DNA of 64,000 nt from assembly GCA_016786885.1 (NCBI GenBank), contig JAEUVO010000008.1, positions 42,531 through 106,530 on the forward strand, given 5' to 3'. Numbering within the stretch: position 1 is the first letter of the stretch; each line of letters begins with the position of its first letter. The DNA comes from Chitinophagaceae bacterium. Its GTDB lineage: Bacteria; Bacteroidota; Bacteroidia; Chitinophagales; Chitinophagaceae. This document shows positions 1-9,300 of the stretch, one piece after another. A program made the position numbers and the translations under genes. A model generated the notes under the pieces. It searched no databases. It was not told where the DNA came from and was given only the letters and a program-made list of their open reading frames with translations.

Positions 1-85
1 GGCTGATGCGAAAGACGCTTCATTAATAAAACTGAATAAATTTTTTACCAATATTGAAGTGTATATTAACAGTATAACAAAATGA
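1..85 (+). CDS. 3' end of an unidentified upstream gene (partial)
   Basis: A reading frame is open from base 2 and ends with TGA at 83-85. That stop overlaps the ATG of the next gene in an ATGA arrangement, which suggests translational coupling and membership of the same pectin operon. The 27 visible residues end in ...VYINSITK. They are too few to assign a family. The overlap pattern, also used by other genes of this locus, is the main reason to believe the frame is real. Confidence 0.5.
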   Translation, partial: ADAKDASLIKLNKFFTNIEVYINSITK

Positions 86-837
86 AAAGAGTTCTCATTC
101 TCCCGTTAGTAATCATTCTTGGGGGTTTTGTATTGCCGGAAAAAAAGAAAATAAAAATTTTTCTTGCCGGTGATTCTACTATAGCCATCAAAGAAACAAA
201 GGTCTGGCCTGAAACAGGTTGGGGAATGCCTTTTGTCCAGTTCTGGGATTCGACTGTTACAGTAGTGAACAAAGCAAAGAATGGCCGCAGCACCAAAACA
301 TTTCTGAGCGAAGGTTTATGGAAATCCATTATGGATGAAGCAAAAGAAGGAGACTATGTGATCATACAATTTGGCCATAACGACGAGTCAGTAGAAAAAA
401 AAGAACGCTACTCTACTCCTGACACTTTCAAAATGAACCTGAACCGGTTCATTAAAGAAACAAAAGATAAAAAAGCAACTCCCCTTTTATTTACACCTGT
501 TTCAAGAAGAAAATTTGATAAAGACGGTAATGCTGTTGCCACACATGAACAATACTCTGCCCTGGTACGGGAAGTAGCAAAGGAAACAGGTGTTTTATTC
601 ATAGACCTTGATGAAAAAAGTAAAACCCTGTACCAGCAGTTTGGTCCGGAATATTCCAAATTATTATTTCTGCAGTTGCAACCGGGCGAGCACCCCAATT
701 ATCCTGAGGGAAGAAATGATAATACACATTTCAATGAACTGGGCGCAAGATTGATCGCCCAGATAGTACTGAAAGAACTAAAAGGCCTGAATATTGAATT
801 GACCGACAGAGTCTTTATACCTCCTGCAAAAAAGTAA
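82..837 (+). CDS. Rhamnogalacturonan acetylesterase-like SGNH hydrolase (CE12 type)
   Basis: A secreted esterase expected to remove acetyl groups from the rhamnogalacturonan backbone of pectin so that lyases and glycosidases can act. A hydrophobic N-terminus (about residues 4-18) acts as export signal. The SGNH blocks are visible: GDST with the nucleophile Ser32, the NGRST block (Gly), GHND (Asn) and a C-terminal DNTHF holding the Asp/His pair. The length of 251 aa is normal for the family. The start at 82 overlaps the preceding stop, and the stop at 837 is followed immediately by the ATG of the esterase-pectinesterase fusion. The family call is strong; the exact substrate is inferred from the pectin context. 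Confidence 0.9.
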   Translation: MKRVLILPLVIILGGFVLPEKKKIKIFLAGDSTIAIKETKVWPETGWGMPFVQFWDSTVTVVNKAKNGRSTKTFLSEGLWKSIMDEAKEGDYVIIQFGHNDESVEKKERYSTPDTFKMNLNRFIKETKDKKATPLLFTPVSRRKFDKDGNAVATHEQYSALVREVAKETGVLFIDLDEKSKTLYQQFGPEYSKLLFLQLQPGEHPNYPEGRNDNTHFNELGARLIAQIVLKELKGLNIELTDRVFIPPAKK

Positions 838-2724
838 ATGAAAAGAGTTGTCTTCATATTGAAGTTGCTGCTCGCCTTTATATTCGCAAAGGCCCAATCA
901 ACAGCCGGTATAACCGGCGTGAGGGATACTTCATATAATTTATTGAATGAGTACAACAAACACCTGAAGAATTACCCCAACCTGCAAATCATAAAGGAAT
1001 TTCCCTACCAATATATTGCTGAAGAAAAAAATATCAGTTATTGTAAGACTAAAGAAAGGGAGTTAAAGCTGGATGTATTTTCACCGAAAGAAAAATCAAC
1101 CAACAAAAGAATAGCCATCCTCTTTATTCATGGCGGCGGATGGAGAAGCGGCAACAAAGCCATGCATTATCCTTTATTACAACAGTTAGCTGCACTCGGT
1201 TATGTTTGCTTTACTCCCGAATACCGCCTTTCCACTGAGGCGTTGTACCCGGCAGCGGTTCATGATATTAAATCTGCAATACGCTGGGTAAGAAAAAATG
1301 CAGCAAAGTATAATATTGATGTAAACAAGATTGCAGTTTCCGGTCATTCTGCCGGTGGCGAACTGGCTGCTTTCATGGGAGCAACAAACGGCATGAAGCA
1401 GTTTGAAGGAGATGGCTGTTATAAAGGTATTTCCAGTAAAGTCAATGCTGTAATTGATCTGGACGGCACACTAGCTTTCATACACCCCGAATCAGGTGAA
1501 GGTGATGACAGTAAGAGGATATCTGCGGCCACACACTGGTTTGGATATTCCAAAACAGAAAACCCGGAATTATGGAAACAGGCAGCACCACTGACACATG
1601 TGGGGAAACATACACCGCCTACCCAATTCATCAACAGCAGTGTGACACGAATGCATGCAGGAAGGGAGGACTTTATCAACGTATTGAAACAGTACAAAAT
1701 TTATTCGGAGGTAAGAACATTTGAAGGTTCCCCACATACATTTATATTATTCAATCCCTGGTTTGATACAACCGTTGTTTACATGGATAAATTTCTCCGG
1801 CGGATTTTCCCTGACGGACAAAAAAAGTTTTCCCGTGAAATTACAGTAGCACAGGATGGCAGCGGAGATTATACAACAGTACAAGCTGCAATCAATTCTA
1901 TTACGGGAAAAAACAGCAAACCTGTAGCCATTATTATAAAAAAAGGGATTTATAAGGAAAAACTTTTCCTTGACTCACTGAAACAATTCGTTTCTCTTGT
2001 TGGCGAGGATAAACTCAGCACAGTTCTTACTTATAACGACCATACCGGAAAGATTGCTCCCAATGGTGATACGATCAACACAAGAACTTCATGGAGTTTT
2101 AAAATAATGGCAGACAATTTCACGGCAAAGGATATTACGTTTCAGAATGATGCCGGTTTTTCAGCAGGGCAAGCTGTGGCAGTAGAATCTGACGGAGATA
2201 AAGCTATATTTATTAATTGCCGTTTTATCGGCAACCAGGATGTCTTATTTACCAATAGTGAAAAAAGCCGTCAATATTATGAGAACTGTTATATTGAAGG
2301 AACAACAGATTTTATTTTTGGTTCATCAACGGTATGGTTTGAGAAATGCCATATATACAGCAAAAAGAATTCTCATGTTACAGCTGCATCTACTCCTAAA
2401 GAAAAAGAATTTGGCTATATATTTAATTTTTGCAAGCTGGAAGGTGACACATCGCTAAGCAATGTTTCACTTGGCCGGCCCTGGAGACCCTATGCAGCCG
2501 TAGCTTATTTACGATGCTATATTGGAAGGCATATTAAAGCTGAAGGCTGGAGCGTCTGGAATAACAATGACAACCATCTGACCAGCCGGTATGAAGAATA
2601 TAATAATTACGGTCCATCATCAGATCCCAAAGCCCGGATAAAATGGGCTAAACAATTGACCGCTGAAGAAGCTAAAAAATATACCTTAATAAACGTTCTG
2701 GGTGGCTGGAATCCGCTGAAATGA
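838..2724 (+). CDS. Alpha/beta-hydrolase esterase fused to CE8 pectin methylesterase
   Basis: A 628-aa secreted two-domain enzyme with a signal peptide ending near AKAQS. Residues about 60-330 form an alpha/beta hydrolase of the HSL/BD-FAE type: oxyanion motif HGGGW, nucleophile elbow GHSAGG (Ser171) and a late His in GSPHTF. Residues about 335-628 form a CE8 pectinesterase beta-helix: start motif AQDGSGDYTTVQAA, QDVLF and DFIFG with the two catalytic Asp, and LGRPW with the substrate-binding Arg. The joint product probably removes acetyl or feruloyl groups and methyl esters from pectin; this pairing of activities is inferred. The gene directly follows the acetylesterase stop and overlaps the GH43 gene by 4 bp (ATGA). 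Confidence 0.9.
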   Translation: MKRVVFILKLLLAFIFAKAQSTAGITGVRDTSYNLLNEYNKHLKNYPNLQIIKEFPYQYIAEEKNISYCKTKERELKLDVFSPKEKSTNKRIAILFIHGGGWRSGNKAMHYPLLQQLAALGYVCFTPEYRLSTEALYPAAVHDIKSAIRWVRKNAAKYNIDVNKIAVSGHSAGGELAAFMGATNGMKQFEGDGCYKGISSKVNAVIDLDGTLAFIHPESGEGDDSKRISAATHWFGYSKTENPELWKQAAPLTHVGKHTPPTQFINSSVTRMHAGREDFINVLKQYKIYSEVRTFEGSPHTFILFNPWFDTTVVYMDKFLRRIFPDGQKKFSREITVAQDGSGDYTTVQAAINSITGKNSKPVAIIIKKGIYKEKLFLDSLKQFVSLVGEDKLSTVLTYNDHTGKIAPNGDTINTRTSWSFKIMADNFTAKDITFQNDAGFSAGQAVAVESDGDKAIFINCRFIGNQDVLFTNSEKSRQYYENCYIEGTTDFIFGSSTVWFEKCHIYSKKNSHVTAASTPKEKEFGYIFNFCKLEGDTSLSNVSLGRPWRPYAAVAYLRCYIGRHIKAEGWSVWNNNDNHLTSRYEEYNNYGPSSDPKARIKWAKQLTAEEAKKYTLINVLGGWNPLK

Positions 2725-4331
2725 AAAAATGGCTGACCATATTATTAGCAGGCACAGCTTATGTTGCAGCTTCACAAACTGTTTCAAAAGTCTGGGTTGC
2801 GGATAATGGTAACGGCACTTATAAAAATCCTGTGATCAATGCCGACTACAGTGACCCGGATGCAATAAGAGTGGGCGATGATTTCTATATGATCTCTTCT
2901 TCTTTTAATCATGTACCTGGAATACCCATCCTTCATTCAAAAGACCTGGTGAACTGGACTTTGATCGGGCATGCACTAAATAAACAAGCGCCGTTTGATC
3001 ATTTCAGCAAAGTGCAGCACGGTGGTGGTGTGTGGGCACCAAGTATCCGTTATCACAACAATGAATTTTATATCTATTACCCCGATCCCGATTTTGGTAT
3101 TTACCTGGTCAAATCAAAAAATATCAATGGTCCCTGGACAGAACCAGTGGTGGTGGAAGCTGGTAAAGGACTGATCGACCCCTGCCCTCTTTGGGATAAT
3201 GATGGAAAGGTTTACCTGGTTCATGCTTATGCAGGTAGCCGTGCTGGTATTAAATCTATCATTGTAGTTAAAGAATTGCATAAGGATGGAACAAAAGTCA
3301 TCAGCGATGCGGTAATGGTATATGATGGTCATGAACTTGATCCCACCATTGAAGGACCGAAGTTGTACAAACGAAATGGATACTATTACATCTTTGCTCC
3401 TGCAGGTGGTGTAAGTACCGGCTGGCAAACAGTTTTGCGCAGCAAAAATATTTATGGCCCGTATGAAAGAAAGGTGGTGATGGACCAGGGTACTACTCCT
3501 GTTAACGGCCCGCACCAGGGAGCATGGGTAGACACAAAGACCGGTGAACACTGGTTCCTGCATTTCCAGGATAAAGACGCTTATGGAAGAGTGGTGCATC
3601 TCAACCCGATGAAATGGATAAATGATTGGCCAGTGATAGGAGAAGATAAAGATGGCGATGGGAAAGGCGAACCGGTATTAGTTTTTAAGGAACCAAATGT
3701 TGGTAAAACTTATCCCGTTACAACTGTTGCAGACAGTGATGAGTTCAATTCTCCAAGGCTTGGATTGCAATGGCAATGGCAGGCTAATCCAAAAGAAGGC
3801 TGGGCCTATCCTACATCTTCAGGCTCACTAAGAATGTTTTCGGTATACAACGAAGACACAACGGCCAATTTGTGGAACACTGCAAACATTCTCAGTCAGA
3901 AATTGCCCTCTGAAGAATTTACAGCAACAGTAAAACTAATATTTAATCCCAAATTTATTAATGAACGATTTGGGTTAATTCTTTTTGGAAGTGATTATGC
4001 ATATATATCGGTAGTAAAAGGTGAAGACGGATTATATATTGTTTGCAAGGAGAATATAAAGGCCGATAAAAAAACGGCTGAAAATCTCATAAAATATTAT
4101 CCCATTGAGAAGAATATATTTTATCTCCGTGTAAAAATGAATAAAGGAGGTAGCTACAATCTTTTATTCAGCGAAACAGGAGAAAAATTTATAAACATCG
4201 AGAAAACATTTACTGCCAAACCAGGAAGATGGGTTGGTGCCAAGCTTGGAGTATTTTGTTTACGTAATAATATTACTAATGATGCCGGTTATGCTGATAT
4301 AGATTGGTTTCGCATTGAACTTCTTAAATAA
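2721..4331 (+). CDS. Glycoside hydrolase family 43 with C-terminal beta-sandwich
   Basis: A secreted 536-aa GH43 enzyme, probably acting on arabinose- or xylose-containing side chains of pectin. After a signal peptide (MKKWLTILLAGTAYVAAS), the five-blade propeller occupies about residues 28-320. It shows YSDPDAIR (catalytic base Asp), DPCPLW (pKa-modulating Asp) and EGPKLYKRNGYYY (acid Glu). Residues about 335-536 look like the concanavalin-A-like accessory domain common in beta-xylosidase-type GH43 proteins, starting at DEFNSPRLGLQWQW. The ATG at 2721 lies inside the stop region of the upstream fusion. Arabinosidase versus xylosidase cannot be separated by eye. Confidence 0.9.
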   Translation: MKKWLTILLAGTAYVAASQTVSKVWVADNGNGTYKNPVINADYSDPDAIRVGDDFYMISSSFNHVPGIPILHSKDLVNWTLIGHALNKQAPFDHFSKVQHGGGVWAPSIRYHNNEFYIYYPDPDFGIYLVKSKNINGPWTEPVVVEAGKGLIDPCPLWDNDGKVYLVHAYAGSRAGIKSIIVVKELHKDGTKVISDAVMVYDGHELDPTIEGPKLYKRNGYYYIFAPAGGVSTGWQTVLRSKNIYGPYERKVVMDQGTTPVNGPHQGAWVDTKTGEHWFLHFQDKDAYGRVVHLNPMKWINDWPVIGEDKDGDGKGEPVLVFKEPNVGKTYPVTTVADSDEFNSPRLGLQWQWQANPKEGWAYPTSSGSLRMFSVYNEDTTANLWNTANILSQKLPSEEFTATVKLIFNPKFINERFGLILFGSDYAYISVVKGEDGLYIVCKENIKADKKTAENLIKYYPIEKNIFYLRVKMNKGGSYNLLFSETGEKFINIEKTFTAKPGRWVGAKLGVFCLRNNITNDAGYADIDWFRIELLK

Positions 4332-4347
4332 GTATAAACAATAACAT

Positions 4348-5742
4348 ATGGAACGTCGCAAATTTTTGGGCTACACTGCTGCTGCGGGTACTGCACTGAT
4401 GCTGCATCCGTTTGAAGGTTTTGCTTTCACTCCAGGCAAGAAACTAAAACTAGCTTTAGTGGGCACCGGTCACCGTGGTTCCGGCTTCTGGGGAAGTAAT
4501 CTGCTGAAATCATTCAATGAAGTAATTGAGTTTGTTGGCCTCTGCGATATCAATCCCGGAAGAATGGCCTTTGTAAAGCAGGCGATGAATGTTAATTGCC
4601 CTGCTTATATTGATTTCAAACAAATGCTGAAAGAAACCAAACCGGATTATGTGATAGTAACAACGGTAGATGCAGCACATGATGAGCAAATCGTAACAGC
4701 ACTGGAGATGGGTTGCGATGTGATCACTGAAAAACCCATGACCACCGACGAAATAAAATGTAAACGAATATTGGAGGCAGAAAAGAGAACAGGAAAAAAA
4801 GTGATCGTAGCATTTAATTACCGGCACAGTGTACATGCCATGCAGTTAAAAGAATTGCTGGCACAACAACGGATCGGGAAAGTAACTTCTGTTGATTTTA
4901 ACTGGTACCTGAATGTATACCACGGAGCTGATTATTTCCGTCGCTGGCATGGTTTTGTAAACAAAGGCGGTTCACTCTGGGTACATAAAGCCACCCATCA
5001 CTTTGATTTATTAAACTGGTGGCTAAACAGTGAGCCGGCGGAAGTAAGTGCCTACGGCGCACTGGAACACTATGGAAAAAATAATTCATTCCGCGGAACC
5101 AAATGCCGCGGTTGTGAACATAAGGACAACTGCAAGTTCTACTGGGATATCACAAAAGATGAAAGATTGACCAGCCTGTATGTAAAGAACGAACACCATG
5201 ATGGTTACCTGAGGGATGGCTGTGTGTGGCGGAATGAAATTGATATATGGGATAAGATGAGTGCACAGATAGTATATGCCAATGGTGTTGTCGTTAACTA
5301 CTCACTAACTACTTATTCTCCTTATGAAGGTTGGCAGATCGCCTTTAACGGAACCGGCGGGAGAATAGAGACATGGGAAGACATACCTTACTTACAAAAA
5401 ACAGCTGATGATCAGGCCAACCGTCATGCCATGGAAATGAGTAATGCCGATGATGCCATACCGGGAGAATTCAGGGAAATTATGGTGATGGATAATTTCA
5501 AAAAGAACTATGAAATATTCACTACTCCGAAAATAAAAGGCGGGCATGGTGGTGGCGACATAAGAATGCAGCGCAGGATCTTTGTTGACAAAAATGACAA
5601 CCCGCATCATGTAATGGCCGGAACAAGGGAAGGTGCCATGTCAATTCTTATCGGGATAGCTGCCAGGAAAAGTATTGAATTAAAAAGACCGGTGAAGATC
5701 ACAGAACTGACCGACCTTGTACCAATGCCAAAACGATTTTAA
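4348..5742 (+). CDS. Gfo/Idh/MocA family oxidoreductase with Tat-like signal
   Basis: A 464-aa NAD(P)-dependent sugar oxidoreductase-like protein. The N-terminus MERRKFLGYTAAAG carries a twin-arginine signal, so the protein is probably exported folded with its cofactor. The Rossmann motif GTGHRGSGFWG is at about residues 38-48, and the family signature EKPMTTD follows at about 131. A CRGCEHKDNC segment near residue 253 provides three closely spaced Cys and one His. It lies 16 bp downstream of the GH43 gene and 2 bp upstream of the NTF2-like gene. Many pectin loci of this phylum carry such exported oxidoreductases; the substrate is unknown. It lacks the EVP motif I would expect of GH109 members. 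Confidence 0.85.
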   Translation: MERRKFLGYTAAAGTALMLHPFEGFAFTPGKKLKLALVGTGHRGSGFWGSNLLKSFNEVIEFVGLCDINPGRMAFVKQAMNVNCPAYIDFKQMLKETKPDYVIVTTVDAAHDEQIVTALEMGCDVITEKPMTTDEIKCKRILEAEKRTGKKVIVAFNYRHSVHAMQLKELLAQQRIGKVTSVDFNWYLNVYHGADYFRRWHGFVNKGGSLWVHKATHHFDLLNWWLNSEPAEVSAYGALEHYGKNNSFRGTKCRGCEHKDNCKFYWDITKDERLTSLYVKNEHHDGYLRDGCVWRNEIDIWDKMSAQIVYANGVVVNYSLTTYSPYEGWQIAFNGTGGRIETWEDIPYLQKTADDQANRHAMEMSNADDAIPGEFREIMVMDNFKKNYEIFTTPKIKGGHGGGDIRMQRRIFVDKNDNPHHVMAGTREGAMSILIGIAARKSIELKRPVKITELTDLVPMPKRF

Positions 5743-5744
5743 TT

Positions 5745-6194
5745 ATGAAGAAACTCATTATTTCTGCCCTGTTATTCTTTATTGTGTTAGTTGCAGCTGC
5801 ACAAAACAAACCTGCCTATCCGGCAGGCGGGCAGGAAAAAAATGTTGCGTCTGCCGTTGAAAAATTACGGGTGGCAATGATTGATGCCAACAAAACAGAC
5901 CTCGAAAATTCAGTGGCTGAAAAATTAAGTTATGGTCATAGCAGCGGGCATATTGATGATAAAAAAGAATTTGTAGAAAAGATTGTGAGTGGCAGATCTG
6001 ATTTTGTTTCCATTGAACTCAATGAACAAACAATCAGTGTAAGCGGAAAAACAGCCATTGTCCGCCATATCCTGAAAGCAAAGACCAATGATGGCGGTAA
6101 GCCGGGAGAAGTTCACCTGAGAATATTATTAGTCTGGCAAAAGCAGGCCGGAAAATGGAAATTACTGGCCCGCCAGGCAGTTAAAATGGTTTAA
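5745..6194 (+). CDS. Secreted NTF2-like (DUF4440/SnoaL fold) protein
   Basis: A 149-aa protein with a clear signal peptide (MKKLIISALLFFIVLVAAAQ) and a cone-shaped NTF2-like domain: AVEKLRVAMIDANKTDLENSVAEKLSYGHSSG, then strands ending VWQKQAGKWKLLARQAVKM. Proteins of this type are often ligand-binding or accessory proteins; a role in pectin use is only suggested by position. The ATG follows the oxidoreductase stop by 2 bp. Just after the signal peptide, a GC-rich palindromic repeat (5811-5835) is read through as PAYPAGGQ, which looks like an insertion into the coding sequence. Confidence 0.75.
   Translation: MKKLIISALLFFIVLVAAAQNKPAYPAGGQEKNVASAVEKLRVAMIDANKTDLENSVAEKLSYGHSSGHIDDKKEFVEKIVSGRSDFVSIELNEQTISVSGKTAIVRHILKAKTNDGGKPGEVHLRILLVWQKQAGKWKLLARQAVKMV
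5811..5835. repeat. GC-rich palindromic repeat inside a coding sequence
   Basis: The stretch contains CCTGCC followed by GGCAGG and again GGGCAGG, so it can fold on itself. It stands out from its AT-rich surroundings. It lies in frame between the signal peptide and the mature NTF2-like domain. A related CCTGCC...GGCAG palindrome lies upstream of purA (59252-59276). Confidence 0.5.
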
Positions 6195-6222
6195 AAATTA
6201 TCTGCAAAATCCCTCCTGAAAA

Positions 6223-6249
6223 CCGATACCGTTCCCGGTAACGATTGCG
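6223..6249. promoter_or_regulatory. Putative regulator operator upstream of the GH28-GH105 gene
   Basis: The 142-bp gap before the giant pectinase holds CCGATACC, six bases, then GGTAACGATTGCG. GATACC and GGTAAC form an imperfect inverted repeat, and the 9-mer GGTAACGAT recurs inverted in the uxaC-kdgK gap (15501-15512). This is the type of palindrome bound by LacI-family regulators. No regulator gene is in the window, so the assignment is an inference. Confidence 0.35.
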
Positions 6250-6336
6250 TAAATAAAGGAATGCAATTCGTTGATTAACAGACAATATCTGGTTAGACTT
6301 GTATAACGAAAACGCCGTAAAAATCATGTTTGCCTG

Positions 6337-9300
6337 ATGAAGAAATTATTATTCATATTTAGCTCCCTTGCGATAGGCATATGCTCCTTTGCCCAGCAGG
6401 GAAAATTGCCCGTAATTATTGCTCCAAAATTTAAAAAAGACAGCACAAACATTGTAAAGTTTGGTGCTGTTCCGGATGGACATACACTCAACACAAAAAG
6501 TATCAGTGCAGCTATTGATGCCCAGGTTAAAAAAGGCGGCGGTGTGGTGTTGGTTCCGGCAGGTTTGTGGTTAACGGGTCCGATCGTTTTAAAAAGTAAT
6601 ATCAATCTTCATTTAGCAACAGGGGCAACATTATTGTTCACTAAAGATTTTAATGAATACCCGCTGGTGGCAGCCAACTGGGAAGGATTACCGCAGATGC
6701 GGAACCAATCTCCCATTTCTGCAACTGATGCAAATAATATTGCCATCACCGGCAAAGGGATAATTGACGGCAACGGTGATGCATGGAGGATGGTAAAAAA
6801 AGACAAACTGAATGAAACACAGTGGAAAAAATTAGTGGCAAGTGGTGGTGTGCTCAGTGACGATAAGAAAACATGGTATCCAACGGAGAAAACACTGAAA
6901 GGTTCAAAGATGCCGGCTAATCCCGGATTAATAACAGCAGAAAAAGATGCAGCCTATTATGACAGCATCAAAGATTTTCTCCGCCCGAATATGCTCCTTC
7001 TTACCAACTGTAAATATATCCTGCTCGAAGGTGTTACATTTCAGAATTCAGCCGCCTGGTGTTTGCATCCATTAATGAGTGAACATCTGACAGTCCGTAA
7101 TATTTCAGTAAAAAATCCCTGGTATGCACAGAATGGTGATGGTATAGATGTGGAGAGCTGTAAAAATGTGCTGATCGAGAACTCCATCTTTGATGTGGGT
7201 GATGATGCACTTTGTATGAAAAGCGGTCGTGATGCGGAAGGAAGAAAAAGAGGAATGCCCACCGAGAATGTTATTATCCGCGGATGTACAGTATATGCAT
7301 CACATGGCGGTTTTGTTATTGGCAGTGAAATGAGTGGTGGTGCCAGGAATATTCATGTAAGCAATTGCTCATTCATTGGTACAGATATAGGTCTTCGTTT
7401 TAAAACAACAAGAGGCCGTGGTGGTGTGGTAGAGAATATTTTCATAAAAGACATTTACATGAAAGATATTCCGGGTGAAGCGATCCTCTTCGATATGTAT
7501 TATGCAGCAAAAGATCCCATTCCCCTGGCAGGCGAAAAAAGAGAATTACCCAAAGTAGAATTCAAACCGGTGGATGAGACCACTCCTGTTTTCAAAAACT
7601 TCTACATCAGTAATGTGTACTGCAATGGTGCAGAAAAAGGAATTTTTGTAAGAGGCCTCCCGGAAATGCATGTAAAAGACATTGTGCTGGAGAATATGGT
7701 ATTACAAGCGCATAAGGGAATTGATGTGCAGGAAGCTACTGGCATTACTTTCAGAAACATAAAGATCATCAGCGAAGAAACGAACCCGGTGATCGATGTT
7801 GTGCAGAGCGATAAACTGGTTTTTGATAATATCACTTATAAAGAAAATGCAGAACTGCTATTCCGTATCAACGGAGAAAGAAGCAATACTATCAGCATAA
7901 AAAATACCGATGCATCCAAAGCAAAGGAAAAAATAAAGTATGAACTGGGTGCCACGGAAAAGAGTGCCGTTTTTGCAGGCCCCTCTCCTTCTCCTAATGA
8001 AAAATGGAGTAAACGAATGTCGGAAACAGCCATGAAACTCTGGCCTGATTCATTTATCCTGGCAGGGGATAAAGCTGCCAAATGGAGATACGACCAGGGA
8101 GTGATACTCAAAGGCATCCGTTCTGTATGGGCAGCTACCGGTGATGGAAAATGGTTCAACTATATCCAGAAAAGTATGGACTTCTATGTTCTTCCTGATG
8201 GAAGCATTAAAGGATACAGGCCCGATGAGTATAATATTGACCATATTAATAATGGCAAATTATTATTGTTTCTGTTCCAGGTTAGCGGTAAAGAAAAATA
8301 TAAGAAAGCGGCTGACCTGCTGCGCAATCAATTAAGAACTCATCCCCGCACTTCCGAAGGTGGATTCTGGCATAAAAAGATATATCCGTACCAGATGTGG
8401 CTGGATGGTTTGTACATGGGTCAGCCCTTTTACGCTGAGTATGCCAAACTTTTTCATGAAGACTCAGCTTTCAATGATATAGCCAACCAATTTATCCTTA
8501 TGGAGAAACATGCGTATGATAAAAAAACAGGGCTGTTATATCATGGATGGGATGAAAGTAAAGCACAGGAATGGGCTGATAAAACAACGGGGCAATCACC
8601 CAATTTCTGGGGAAGAAGTTTGGGCTGGTATGGAATGGCATTGGTAGATGTGCTGGATCATTTTCCTGCCAATCATCCAAAAAGGGCTGAGCTGATCGCC
8701 ATTCTTCATCGCTTTGCTATTGCGGTCAGAAAAGTGCAGGATACCAAAACAGGATTATGGTATGATGTTCCCAACATGCCCAATGAACCTAAGAACTATG
8801 TAGAAGCATCTGCCTCCTGTATGCTGGCTTATACTTTTGCCAAAGGCGCCAGGAAGGGTTATATCCCTGGTGCTTATTTAGATCATGCCAAACAAGCATA
8901 CCGCGGTATCATAAAAGAATTTATTGAAACAGATGCAAACGGCCAGGTAAACCTGAAAGGAACTGTTGCTGTGTCTGGTCTCGGTGGTAAGCCTTACCGT
9001 GATGGCAGTTTTGACTATTATATGAGTGAGCCGGTGATAGTGAATGACCCGAAAGGAATGGGTGCATTCATTAAATGTGCTGCTGAAATGGAACTGAACG
9101 AAACGCAAAATATCGCCAGGGGGAAAACTGTTCTACTCGATTATTATTATAACAACGAGTGGAAAAAAGACATTACCGGCACACCCATCCGCTGGCATTA
9201 TACATGGGAAGATAAAACCAACAGCGGCTACGCCATGCTGGGTGATATTTTTACGAAGTATGGTGCAAAAACAAGATCCCTGGAAAAATGGCCAACATCA

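Noticed and set aside
3114..3599. 161-codon minus-strand frame within the GH43 gene
   Set aside because: Antisense shadow of a strongly supported GH43 gene, with no recognisable motif.
4348..5742. GH109 glycosidase call for the Tat-signal oxidoreductase
   Set aside because: The sequence has the ordinary EKPMTTD dehydrogenase motif, not the motif expected for GH109.
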